Shown: in pieces, positions 1-6,159 of the stretch
Layout: the number at the start of each line of letters is the position of its first letter
How positions within the stretch are numbered: the stretch's first letter is position 1
Origin: Pseudomonadota bacterium
GTDB lineage: Bacteria > Pseudomonadota > Alphaproteobacteria > Rhizobiales > Rhizobiaceae
NCBI GenBank assembly: GCA_023428515.1
Contig: JAEYXI010000363.1
Location: 1 to 7,135, forward strand
Length of the DNA: 7,135 nt
Direction of reading: 5' to 3'
Notes under the pieces: generated by a model
Seen by the model: the letters and a program-made list of their open reading frames with translations, nothing else
Told to the model about the DNA's origin: nothing
Databases searched by the model: none
Program-made: the position numbers and the translations under genes

Positions 1-1
1 C

Positions 2-709
2 ATCTTCATCGGCGGCAAGGACGTCTCGCTGGCGCTCGACATGTTCGACGCCGCCAAGAAGGCGATGGTGCCGCCTTTCCAGGTGTCGGTGTTCGCCGAT
101 CCGGCCGGCTCCTTCACCACGGCGGCGGCGATGGTCGCCAAGGTGGAGAAGGCGCTGGAGAAGAAATTCGAGCGCGGCCTGAAAGACACCGAGATCGCCG
201 TCTTCGGTGCGACTGGGGTGGTCGGGTTCTGCACCGCCGTCATCGCGGCCAAGGAAGGCGCCAAGGTCACCATCATCGGCCATGACGGCACCGAGCGCGT
301 GAAGAAGGTGGCCGACGAGATCAAGACGCGTTTCGGCGCGGATGTGGAGGCGGCGGACGGCTCGACAGAGGCGAAGAAGAAGGCGCTCGCGGAAAAGGCC
401 GAAGTGATCCTGACGGCCGCCAAGGCGGGCGTCCAGGTGATCTCCAGGGAGCAGCTGGCGGCGGCAGGCAGACTGCTGATCGCTTCCGACGTCAACGCGG
501 TGCCGCCGGCCGGCATCGAGGGGCTGGAAGTGAACGCCAACGGCGAGCAGCTCGAGGGGACGAAGGCGATCGGCATCGGCCCGCTTGCCGTCGGCAATGT
601 TAAGTACAAGGTGGAATTCGGGCTTTTCAAACGCATGATCGAAGCCGAAAAGACCGTCACCTATGATTTCCAGGACGCGTTTTCATTTGCTCGCGAGATC
701 GCCAAATAG
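2..709 (+). CDS. mtdB: Methylene-tetrahydromethanopterin dehydrogenase, 3' part (5' end outside window)
   Basis: This cytoplasmic enzyme oxidises methylene-H4MPT to methenyl-H4MPT with NAD(P)+, the second step of H4MPT-linked formaldehyde oxidation. The reading frame is open from base 2 (beginning IFIGGKDVSLALD) to TAG at 707-709, giving 235 residues. Family members have roughly 290, so about 55-60 N-terminal residues lie upstream, and the ATG at 41 is internal. Visible features are the NAD(P)-binding Rossmann glycine loop GATGVVG at window residues 69-75 (bases 206-226), followed by a typical second strand (AKVTIIG), and the conserved C-terminal stretch with DVNAVPP and AIGIGPLAVGNVKYK. MtdA (NADP-specific) is the close homologue. 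I prefer MtdB because mch and fae follow, the usual mtdB context. The gene overlaps or abuts the next ORF, so it is probably the first visible gene of the operon. Confidence 0.93.
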   Translation: MFIGGKDVSLALDMFDAAKKAMVPPFQVSVFADPAGSFTTAAAMVAKVEKALEKKFERGLKDTEIAVFGATGVVGFCTAVIAAKEGAKVTIIGHDGTERVKKVADEIKTRFGADVEAADGSTEAKKKALAEKAEVILTAAKAGVQVISREQLAAAGRLLIASDVNAVPPAGIEGLEVNANGEQLEGTKAIGIGPLAVGNVKYKVEFGLFKRMIEAEKTVTYDFQDAFSFAREIAK

Positions 710-1865
710 TGCCGGCTTCCTTCTGATCGCGGCGATCTCCGGCCGGGCGCTGGCGACGGCGGCGCGGCGCGCCGGCTATCGCCCGCTGGTCGCCGACTTC
801 TTCTGCGACACCGACACGGTCGCCCTTGCGGAGCGCACCCGGATGCTTCCGGGCGACCTGCAGCAGGGCATCGACACGTCGCGGCTAGTCGAAACGCTCC
901 GCCAACTCGCGGGCAAAGACAGGCCGATCGCACTCGTCCTCGGCTCGGGTTTCGAACGCGAGCCTGATATCGTGGACGAGATCGCCCGCCATTTCCCGCT
1001 CGCCGGCAACGACGGCGCCGCGATCCGCCGGGTGAAGGATCCGCAGGCGCTCGCCGCGGACTGCGCCGAGCTTGGCATTCCGCATCCTGAATTCCGCTGG
1101 GATGTGCCGCCTGATCCCGAGAACTGGGTGGTGAAGACGGCCGGCGGCGCGGGCGGTTCGCATGTCAGGCGACTGGCCGCCCCCTCCACGGCCTTCGGCG
1201 GTCCCCCTCCCCCACTTCGCAGGGGAGGAACCGAGGCAGAGCCCGGCCGCTACTTCCAGCGTTTCGTTCCCGGGCAGAGTGTCTCGGCGCTGTTCATCGG
1301 CGACGGCAACGGTGCACGCATCATCGGCTTCAGCCGGCAATGGACCTCGCCGGCGCCCGGTGCGCCCTATCGCTATGGCGGTGCGGTGCGGCTGAGACGC
1401 GTCGAACGGGAGGACGCCGCGGCGATCAGCGGCTGGCTGGACGGCCTGGCGCGGCGCGCCGGCCTGGTTGGGCTCTGCAGCGCGGACTTCATCCGCAACG
1501 GTGACGGCTACCATCTCGTTGAGATCAATCCACGCCCCGGCGCCACGCTCGATATCTTCGACAGTTCGGAAGCGCCGCTGATGGAGGCGCATCTCAAGGC
1601 TGCGAGAGGTGAAGCCTACGCCGTGCCGAGCTTCAGAGATGCCATGGCGTCGATGATCGCCTATGCAACGGCGCCTGTCGCGAGTTTTCCAGACATCGCC
1701 TGGCCGGATTGGACGGCCGACCATCAATCACCGGGCACGAGACTGGTTGCAGGCGACCCCGTCTGCACGGTCTTCGCCCGCGGCCCGAATGCTGCGGCAA
1801 CCCGGAGAACCGTGCGGACTCAAGTGAAAGAGTTGCAGCGCTTCTGGGAAGGAGATGCGACATGA
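663..1865 (+). CDS. ATP-grasp family protein of the H4MPT gene island (COG2232-like), start uncertain
   Basis: The protein has an ATP-grasp fold and is probably a carboxylate-amine ligase acting in cofactor biosynthesis; its substrate is unknown. Numbered from ATG 663 it has 400 residues. Residues 18-45 form an N-terminal Rossmann-like start (LLIAAISGRALATAARRAGY). Residues 155-168 carry the ATP-grasp lysine and glycine loop (WVVKTAGGAGG, K158). D275 and the metal-binding EINPRP (E287, N289) at 287-292 complete the active site. Starts are ambiguous: ATG 663 lies 47 bases inside mtdB with no clear ribosome site, TTG 687 has AGGA at 672-675, and CTG 723 sits at the start of the conserved region. 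The stop overlaps the mch start (ATGA, 1862-1865), implying coupling. Residues about 172-195 are a Pro/Gly/Arg-rich insert encoded by a palindromic element. A protein of this type is known from methylotroph H4MPT clusters (orf17 or orfY in published nomenclature; I am not sure which). Confidence 0.82.
   Translation: MISRTRFHLLARSPNSAGFLLIAAISGRALATAARRAGYRPLVADFFCDTDTVALAERTRMLPGDLQQGIDTSRLVETLRQLAGKDRPIALVLGSGFEREPDIVDEIARHFPLAGNDGAAIRRVKDPQALAADCAELGIPHPEFRWDVPPDPENWVVKTAGGAGGSHVRRLAAPSTAFGGPPPPLRRGGTEAEPGRYFQRFVPGQSVSALFIGDGNGARIIGFSRQWTSPAPGAPYRYGGAVRLRRVEREDAAAISGWLDGLARRAGLVGLCSADFIRNGDGYHLVEINPRPGATLDIFDSSEAPLMEAHLKAARGEAYAVPSFRDAMASMIAYATAPVASFPDIAWPDWTADHQSPGTRLVAGDPVCTVFARGPNAAATRRTVRTQVKELQRFWEGDAT
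1191..1237. repeat. Imperfect palindromic element inside the ATP-grasp coding sequence
   Basis: The outer arms are GCCTTCGG (1191-1198) and CCGAGGC (1231-1237), which pair with one bulged T. The inner arms are CCTCCCC (1206-1212) and GGGGAGG (1222-1228), a perfect 7-bp stem with a 9-base loop. The element encodes a Pro/Gly/Arg-rich stretch (FGGPPPPLRRGGTEAE) between the ATP-grasp glycine loop and the next conserved strand (YFQRFVPG), where a short variable linker would be expected. C-run/G-run palindromes of this look are common as dispersed repeats in Rhizobiales genomes. That comparison is from memory and only one copy is visible in the window. Confidence 0.5.
1849..1854 (+). promoter_or_regulatory. 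Ribosome-binding site of mch
   Basis: AAGGAG lies 7 bases before ATG 1862. It sits inside the last codons of the upstream ATP-grasp gene and fixes the mch start, although the same frame is open further upstream to ATG 1709. Confidence 0.8.
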
Positions 1866-2818
1866 AGGATGGTTCGGCATCCCTGAACGACAACGCACAG
1901 CGCATCGTCGACGGCATGATCCGCGATGCCGAACGGCTGCGGATCGGTGTCTCAAAGGGTCCGTCGGGTGAAAACCTGATCGATGCCGGAGCGAAGGCGC
2001 CGGGTGGTATCGAGGCCGGGCTGCGCATTGCGGAGGCGGCCATGGGCGGGCTCGGCACGATCTCGGCGGGTTTCGACCGTTCGCTGAAGAAATGGCCGCT
2101 GACAGTCGAGGTGCGCAGTTCGCAGCCGGTGCTCGCCTGCCTTGCCTCGCAATATGCCGGCTGGAACCTTTCCAGCGGCAAATATTTCGCCATGGGCTCC
2201 GGTCCGGCACGGGCGCTGGCGCGGGTCGAGCCGCTGTACGAGAAGCTGACCTATAAGGACACCGCCTCGTCGGCCGTCCTTTTGCTGGAGACGGCGGAAC
2301 CGCCGCCCGAGGCGGTCGTGCAGAAGGTCGTCCACGCGACCGGCATCGCCGCCGACCGGCTCACCTTCCTCTATGCCCCCACGCAGAGCCTCGCGGCGAC
2401 CGTGCAGATCGTCTCGCGCGTGCTGGAGGTGGCGCTGCACAAGGCCAACGATCTCGGCTTTCCGCTGGAGAACATCGTCGACGGGATTGGAGCGTCTCCC
2501 ATCCCTGCCCCGCATCCGGATTTCCTGACCGCGATGGGCCGCACCAACGACGCAATCATCTATGGCGGTCTGGTGCAGCTGTTCGTCAAAGGTACGGCAA
2601 ACGACGCCAGGACGCTTGCCGAGAAATTGCCGAGCCTGGCCTCCAGGGATTTCGGCGAGCCCTTCGCCCGCATATTCGAGCAGTTCAAGGGCGATTTCTA
2701 TGCCATCGACCCGCTGCTGTTCAGCCCGGCCGAAGTCATCGTGACCGCGATCGAAACCGGCGATACGTTCCGCGCCGGCGGACGCGACGAGATGATGCTC
2801 GAACGGAGCCTGGGTTAG
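1862..2818 (+). CDS. mch: Methenyl-tetrahydromethanopterin cyclohydrolase
   Basis: Mch hydrolyses methenyl-H4MPT to N5-formyl-H4MPT in the cytoplasm, the step after MtdB and before the formyltransferase/hydrolase complex. The product is 318 residues, the normal family length, ending in TAG. Visible family features are DAGAKAPGGIEAGLRIAE (residues 41-58), the substrate-pocket region LACLASQYAGWNL (91-103), the conserved R-x-x-E pair (R186, E189) matching the catalytic Arg/Glu known from archaeal Mch structures, GIGASPIPAPHPDFLTAMGR (208-227), and a C-terminal FYAIDPLLFSPAEV (279-292). I chose ATG 1862 because AAGGAG precedes it by 7 bases and the family's N-terminus aligns from there. The open frame continues upstream to 1709, but that part overlaps the ATP-grasp gene and has no homologous features. 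The start overlaps the preceding stop by four bases (ATGA), and the next gene follows after one base. Confidence 0.96.
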   Translation: MKDGSASLNDNAQRIVDGMIRDAERLRIGVSKGPSGENLIDAGAKAPGGIEAGLRIAEAAMGGLGTISAGFDRSLKKWPLTVEVRSSQPVLACLASQYAGWNLSSGKYFAMGSGPARALARVEPLYEKLTYKDTASSAVLLLETAEPPPEAVVQKVVHATGIAADRLTFLYAPTQSLAATVQIVSRVLEVALHKANDLGFPLENIVDGIGASPIPAPHPDFLTAMGRTNDAIIYGGLVQLFVKGTANDARTLAEKLPSLASRDFGEPFARIFEQFKGDFYAIDPLLFSPAEVIVTAIETGDTFRAGGRDEMMLERSLG

Positions 2819-2819
2819 C

Positions 2820-3758
2820 ATGCCCCCTCGCATACTTGTCGTCAGCGACAATTCCGATGCGCGCTCAAAAGGGCTGGCGAAGAGCCTGCGCCGGCGCGGC
2901 GCCGTGGCGGTAACAGCCCCGCTTGCCGCAATCGCCTTCGACACCCGCAGTCCGAGCGGCCTCGACATACCGGACTTCGGCCCGCGGCTGCCGGACGCGG
3001 TGCTCGTCCGCTCGATCGCCGCCGGCTCGTTCGAGGCCATAACGCGACGCCTCGGCGTGCTGCACGCACTCGGGCGGCTTTCCGTCCCCGTATGGAATTC
3101 GGCGCAGGCGATCGAACGCTGCGTCGACAAGTCGATGACGACCTTCCTGCTGCAGAAAGCCGGCCTGCCGACGCCGCCGACTTTCGCCGTCGAGGGACGT
3201 GCCGCGGCCGAGGAGATAGCCGCGCGAGAACTGGCCCGAACTCCGCTGGTGCTGAAGCCGCTCTTCGGCGCACAGGGACGCGGCATCAGGATGGTCCGCT
3301 CGCTCGCCGACTTGCCGGCGACCGAGGACGTGAACGACGTCTTCTATCTCCAGCACTACGTCGCCCGCGCGGGTCCTCCCTTTCGCGATTTCCGTATCTT
3401 CGTCGTCGCCGGCAGGGCTGTCGCCATGATGAGCCGGCGCGGCGAGGACTGGATCACCAACGTCAACCGGGGCGCGGTGCCGGAGCAGATCTCCGGCCAT
3501 GACGAAGACGAGTTGGCGGACCTCGCCGTCGCGGCAGCCGGCGTGGTGGGGGCTGATTTCGCCGGGGTCGACATCGTACCGGCTGCCGACGGCAGCCTGT
3601 TGGTGCTTGAGGTCAACAGCATGCCGGCATGGTCGGGGCTGCAATCGGTCGCCGCCGTCAACATATCAGACGCAATCGCCGACGCCCTGCTGAAGACCGT
3701 CGCCGATCGGGCGGAGGCGGCGCGTCCCTACCGCTTCGCCTCGCCGGCGAATTCATGA
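2820..3758 (+). CDS. RimK/MptN-like ATP-grasp ligase of the H4MPT cluster (orf5 position)
   Basis: This 312-residue ATP-grasp enzyme belongs to the RimK family, whose members add glutamate to a carboxylate using ATP. The archaeal relative MptN glutamylates tetrahydrosarcinapterin. Visible features are an N-terminal domain beginning RILVVSDNSD, the pre-ATP-grasp segment NSAQAIERCVDKSMTTFLL (93-111, K104), the ATP lysine and glycine loop VLKPLFGAQGRGI (144-156, K146), RDFRIFVVAGRAVAMMSRR (189-207), WITNVNRGA (211-219), D251 in GVDIV, and the metal site LEVNSMPAWSG (E264, N266). A weak GGAG lies at 2805-2808. The start is one base after the mch stop and the end overlaps the next gene by ATGA. 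This order (mch, RimK-like, CitG-like, fae) matches the known methylotroph cluster, where the gene is called orf5. A role in adding an amino acid to the (dephospho-)H4MPT or methylofuran side chain is inferred, not shown. Confidence 0.88.
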   Translation: MPPRILVVSDNSDARSKGLAKSLRRRGAVAVTAPLAAIAFDTRSPSGLDIPDFGPRLPDAVLVRSIAAGSFEAITRRLGVLHALGRLSVPVWNSAQAIERCVDKSMTTFLLQKAGLPTPPTFAVEGRAAAEEIAARELARTPLVLKPLFGAQGRGIRMVRSLADLPATEDVNDVFYLQHYVARAGPPFRDFRIFVVAGRAVAMMSRRGEDWITNVNRGAVPEQISGHDEDELADLAVAAAGVVGADFAGVDIVPAADGSLLVLEVNSMPAWSGLQSVAAVNISDAIADALLKTVADRAEAARPYRFASPANS

Positions 3759-4618
3759 GCTTTTCGCGCGACGGGTTGCGGACTGCTTACGAGGAAGCGT
3801 GCCGGCATGAGATCGAGGCGCTGAAGCCCGGCAACGTCCATGTCTTCGCCGACGGTCATCGCATGTCCGCCGACCAGTTCCTCACCAGTGCTGAAGTCTC
3901 GTCCGGCCCGCTCACTGATCCGGGCTTGCCCGTCGGACAGCGCATTCTCGAAGCGGTCCGCGCGACGCGAAAGGCGGTCGACACCAACACCAATCTCGGC
4001 ATTGTCCTGCTTTGCGCGCCGCTGATCCGCGCCGCCGAAATGGTGGATGGACAACTGCACGAGAATCTCGCCGCCGTCCTCGACGGGCTGGACATGGAGG
4101 ATACGGCGGCGGTGTTCGAGGCGATCGTGCTCGCTTCGCCCGGCGGGCTTGGATCGGCCGAAACGCACGATGTCAGGGAAAAGCCGACAGTCGGCCTGCT
4201 CGACGCAATGCGGGAAGCGGCCGACCGCGACAGGATCGCACGCCAGTACGTCACCGGCTACGACGACGTGTTCGGCATCGGCGTCCCGGCGATCGAGAAA
4301 GCGCTCGCGCATGGCGAGGGCGGCATGTGGCCGACGATCTTTGCCTATATGGCATTCCTTGCCGGCTTCCCGGACAGCCATGTGGCGCGCATACACGGAG
4401 CCGAAGTGGCGATCGGGGTACAGAAAGAGGCGGCCACCGTCCGCGAATCGCTCGAAGCGGACGGCGACGATGCGTCGCGGACGGCGCTGCTCATGGATTT
4501 CGACCACAGCCTGAAGGCGCGCGCCATAAACCCCGGAACTTCCGCCGATCTGACGGTCGCTAGTCTTTTAGTCCATGCGCTTAGGTTCAACTTGCATAAA
4601 GGCAGCGTTGATGGTTGA
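3755..4618 (+). CDS. Triphosphoribosyl-dephospho-CoA synthase (CitG) family protein of the H4MPT cluster (orf7 position)
   Basis: The 287-residue protein belongs to the CitG/MdcB family. CitG displaces adenine from ATP with dephospho-CoA to build the citrate lyase prosthetic-group precursor. No citrate or malonate decarboxylase genes are present here, so a role in making the ribosyl-containing part of the H4MPT cofactor is more likely (inference). Family marks are EACRHEIEALKPGNVH (residues 14-29), a conserved TNTNLGIVLLCAPL (77-90), SPGGLGSAETHDV (128-140), and NPGTSADLT (259-267), the hallmark NPGT-x-ADLT. I chose ATG 3755 because it overlaps the preceding stop (ATGA, 3755-3758) and homology starts there; the frame stays open upstream to 3629 only as a shadow of the RimK-like gene. 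No clear ribosome site precedes it, which fits translational coupling. It is known as orf7 in methylotroph clusters. Confidence 0.87.
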   Translation: MSFSRDGLRTAYEEACRHEIEALKPGNVHVFADGHRMSADQFLTSAEVSSGPLTDPGLPVGQRILEAVRATRKAVDTNTNLGIVLLCAPLIRAAEMVDGQLHENLAAVLDGLDMEDTAAVFEAIVLASPGGLGSAETHDVREKPTVGLLDAMREAADRDRIARQYVTGYDDVFGIGVPAIEKALAHGEGGMWPTIFAYMAFLAGFPDSHVARIHGAEVAIGVQKEAATVRESLEADGDDASRTALLMDFDHSLKARAINPGTSADLTVASLLVHALRFNLHKGSVDG

Positions 4619-4766
4619 ATTTCATTCGTGGGAGCAGTGCTTCCACGGCTATCTAGCCAACCGGTCCGGTCAGTCCGGACGCTGCCAACAAGGATAGTCG
4701 TCCATCGAGCGTCCGCTCGGTTGCGGCGTCTTTGGACTCCATAATTTTGTCTTGGAGGAAATTGGC
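4619..4766 (+). promoter_or_regulatory. Intergenic leader of fae with three small inverted repeats
   Basis: This is the only sizeable gap in the main gene run (148 bases) and is less GC-rich than the genes. It holds three short hairpins: GGCTA/TAGCC (4647-4651 with 4654-4658, 2-base spacer), GTCCGG/CCGGAC (4664-4669 with 4675-4680) and CGAGC/GCTCG (4706-4710 with 4715-4719). An AT-rich CATAATTTTG (4740-4749) resembles a -10 box but has no well-spaced -35 and lies too close to the ribosome site to be convincing. A separate fae promoter or a processing/stabilising leader would explain the gap, because Fae is normally made at a higher level than the cofactor genes. I cannot locate the promoter itself. 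Confidence 0.35.
4754..4760 (+). promoter_or_regulatory. Ribosome-binding site of fae
   Basis: GGAGGAA ends 6 bases before ATG 4767 (8 bases from the end of GGAGG), a near-consensus site. It excludes the in-frame TTG at 4752, which would put the ribosome site inside the gene. It is the strongest ribosome site in the window, fitting high Fae expression. Confidence 0.85.
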
Positions 4767-5273
4767 ATGGCTAAAATCTCGAAAGTGATGGTCGGTGAAT
4801 CGCTGGTCGGCGACGGCAACGAAGTCGCCCATGTGGACCTGCTCATCGGACCACGGGGGAGCGCAGTCGAAGCGGCCTTTTGCAACGCTCTCACCAACAA
4901 CAAGGACGGCTTCACGTCCCTGCTGGCGGTGATTGCGCCCAATCTTGCCTGCAAGCCCAACACCGTGATGTTCAACAAGGTGACGATCAAGGGAGCCAAG
5001 CAGGCTGTCCAGATGTTCGGCCCGGCGCAGCACGCTGTCGCCAAGGCTGTCCAGGACAGCGTCGCCGAGGGCATCATTCCCGCCAACGAGGCCGACGACG
5101 TCTTCATATGCGTCGGCGTGTTCATCCACTGGGACGCCGCGGACGACGCGAAGATCCAGGATTTCAACTACCGGGCGACGAAGGAAGCTATCCAGCGCGC
5201 GGTCGAGGGCAAGCCCACCGCCGCCGAGGCGACCGCCCAGCGGGACCAGGTGAAGCATCCCTTCGCGGCCTAG
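4767..5273 (+). CDS. fae: Formaldehyde-activating enzyme (5,6,7,8-tetrahydromethanopterin hydro-lyase)
   Basis: Fae catalyses the condensation of formaldehyde with (dephospho-)H4MPT to methylene-H4MPT in the cytoplasm. It is the entry point of the pathway whose next enzymes, MtdB and Mch, are encoded upstream. The 168-residue product has the usual length and matches Fae along its whole extent: [18 protein letters not shown] at the N-terminus, [15 protein letters not shown] (18-32) with the conserved histidine H22, [19 protein letters not shown] (48-66), [17 protein letters not shown] (85-101), [12 protein letters not shown] (104-115), [18 protein letters not shown] (119-136) and the terminal KHPFAA. 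There is no fused Hps domain. ATG 4767 is chosen from the GGAGGAA site and family alignment. fae is separated from the upstream operon by 148 bases and followed by a strong hairpin, so it may be a separate or partly separate transcription unit. Confidence 0.97.
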   Translation: MAKISKVMVGESLVGDGNEVAHVDLLIGPRGSAVEAAFCNALTNNKDGFTSLLAVIAPNLACKPNTVMFNKVTIKGAKQAVQMFGPAQHAVAKAVQDSVAEGIIPANEADDVFICVGVFIHWDAADDAKIQDFNYRATKEAIQRAVEGKPTAAEATAQRDQVKHPFAA

Positions 5274-5359
5274 ACGCGAGACAGCCCCGCACAGGCGAAA
5301 CCCTCTGCCGAGCCGGATGGACTGTTGCGCCGGCTGAAGGCGTTGTTAGGCCTCTGACA

Positions 5360-5393
5360 CGATTGCTCCGAAGGGCGACCTTCGGAGCAATCG
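5360..5393. terminator. Perfect 15-bp hairpin with GCGA tetraloop between convergent genes
   Basis: The arms 5360-5374 and 5379-5393 are exact reverse complements (15 bp), closed by the loop GCGA, which fits the stable GNRA class. The hairpin sits 86 bases after the fae stop and 19 bases after the stop of the HisA-like gene on the other strand, the place for a bidirectional terminator. No T-run follows on either strand, so it is not a canonical intrinsic terminator and may act as an RNA 3'-end stabiliser or with Rho. A weaker stem, AGCCGG/CCGGCT (5311-5316 with 5330-5335), lies upstream. Confidence 0.65.
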
Positions 5394-5412
5394 CACCATC
5401 GCGACACCCGAT

Positions 5413-6114
5413 TTATCCGTTGGCCAGCGACGCGAGTTGCTCGGGCGAGAGGGTGCCGTTGTGGAGCGAAGTTGCGACCAGCGCCGCCGCGATGCCCAAC
5501 GACGACAGCGCGCGGAGGTCGGCTGCGTCGCGCACCCCGCCGGCGGCGATCACGGAACGATTTCCGGCTCTTCGCTTGATCTCCGCGAGCCGCGCGAGGT
5601 CGGGACCTTCGGCGGCCCCTACCCTCGCCAGCGTCATGACGATCACCTTTGACGGCCAGAGGGCGGGCTGATCGAGGAGAGCGGTCGGGCCACGGAACCC
5701 GTCACCGAAGAAATCAAGCGAAAGGATGAGGTCCGGATGATCTCGGAAACGCCTGAGCAGAGTGTCGTCGCGTTGCGATTCCGAGCCGAGCACCGGACGG
5801 AGCGGCGGCTCCGCCAGCGCCGCGGCCAACGTGTCCGCATCGGCGATGCCGGCATCCAACCAGAGTTCCGGCGCGTCGTGCATGGCACTCAGTCTGGCCG
5901 TCGCCTCACTGTTCGGCGCCCTGCCTTCGATGGCGTCGAGGTCTGCGATGTAGAAGGCCGGAAAGGGAAAGAGCGTGCGCAGCCCCTTGGCGACGGCGAC
6001 TGCATCGGAACTCGCGCTGAGCGGCGTCACGATCGGCCTGTAGCTGTCGCGCTGCCCCATCTGCGCGCGGACGACTTCGCCGCCTTTCAGGTCGAGAACA
6101 GGAATGATACGCAA
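5413..6114 (-). CDS. HisA/HisF-related TIM-barrel protein (COG1411-like) of the H4MPT island
   Basis: The 233-residue protein is related to HisA, the ProFAR isomerase of histidine synthesis. Family features are MRIIPVLDLKGGEVVRA at the start (first catalytic-type Asp, D8), FYIADLDAIEG (54-64), LWLDAGI (84-90), LILSLDFFG (129-137, second catalytic-type Asp D134), and AAGGVRDAADL (190-200), half of the phosphate site. The second phosphate motif reads LVATSLHNG instead of the HisA-like IVGKALYEG, so the substrate may differ. Genes of this type occur in methanogens and in methylotroph H4MPT clusters; a cofactor-biosynthesis role is inferred. I chose TTG 6114 because GGGAAG (6124-6119) lies 4 bases upstream and the protein then begins exactly like HisA. 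GTG 6117 is possible. Starts at ATG 6177 or 6234 would run into the divergent gene. It stops at TAA and converges on fae. Confidence 0.82.
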   Translation of the reverse strand: MRIIPVLDLKGGEVVRAQMGQRDSYRPIVTPLSASSDAVAVAKGLRTLFPFPAFYIADLDAIEGRAPNSEATARLSAMHDAPELWLDAGIADADTLAAALAEPPLRPVLGSESQRDDTLLRRFRDHPDLILSLDFFGDGFRGPTALLDQPALWPSKVIVMTLARVGAAEGPDLARLAEIKRRAGNRSVIAAGGVRDAADLRALSSLGIAAALVATSLHNGTLSPEQLASLANG

Positions 6115-6159
6115 CACTCTTCCCACAAACTGTCTGTTCCCTGGATGAAAGCCTGAAGC
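6115..6159. promoter_or_regulatory. Short divergent intergenic region
   Basis: Only about 45 bases separate the start of the HisA-like gene (- strand) from the GTG of the MfnF-like gene (+ strand). At least one of the two promoters must therefore lie in or overlap the opposite gene, or the transcripts must overlap at their 5' ends. The region is locally lower in GC. I cannot assign -35/-10 boxes. It contains a three-codon open frame (ATG 6145, TGA 6154-6156) in the frame of the downstream GTG. Confidence 0.4.

Noticed and set aside
1709..1861. Upstream extension of mch to ATG 1709
   Set aside because: The 51 extra residues are a shadow of the ATP-grasp gene's C-terminus. ATG 1862 has AAGGAG at 7 bases and matches the family N-terminus.
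1952..3286. 444-codon open frame on the - strand opposite mch and the RimK-like gene
   Set aside because: It is antisense to two genes with clear family motifs. Its translation is Arg/Gly/Ala-rich without recognisable domains, as expected for a complementary frame in GC-rich DNA.
4721..4746. TTGCGG ... ATAATT as a sigma-70 promoter for fae
   Set aside because: The spacing is only about 14 bases, and the implied transcription start would fall at the ribosome-binding site.
4653..5258. 201-codon - strand frame opposite fae
   Set aside because: fae on the + strand is unmistakable over its whole length with an ideal ribosome site. The opposite frame shows no family features.
4880..5671. 263-codon + strand frame across fae, the terminator hairpin and the HisA-like gene
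   Set aside because: It is out of frame with fae, runs through the hairpin and is antisense to the HisA-like gene. Its composition is Arg/Gln/Gly-rich, typical of a shadow frame.
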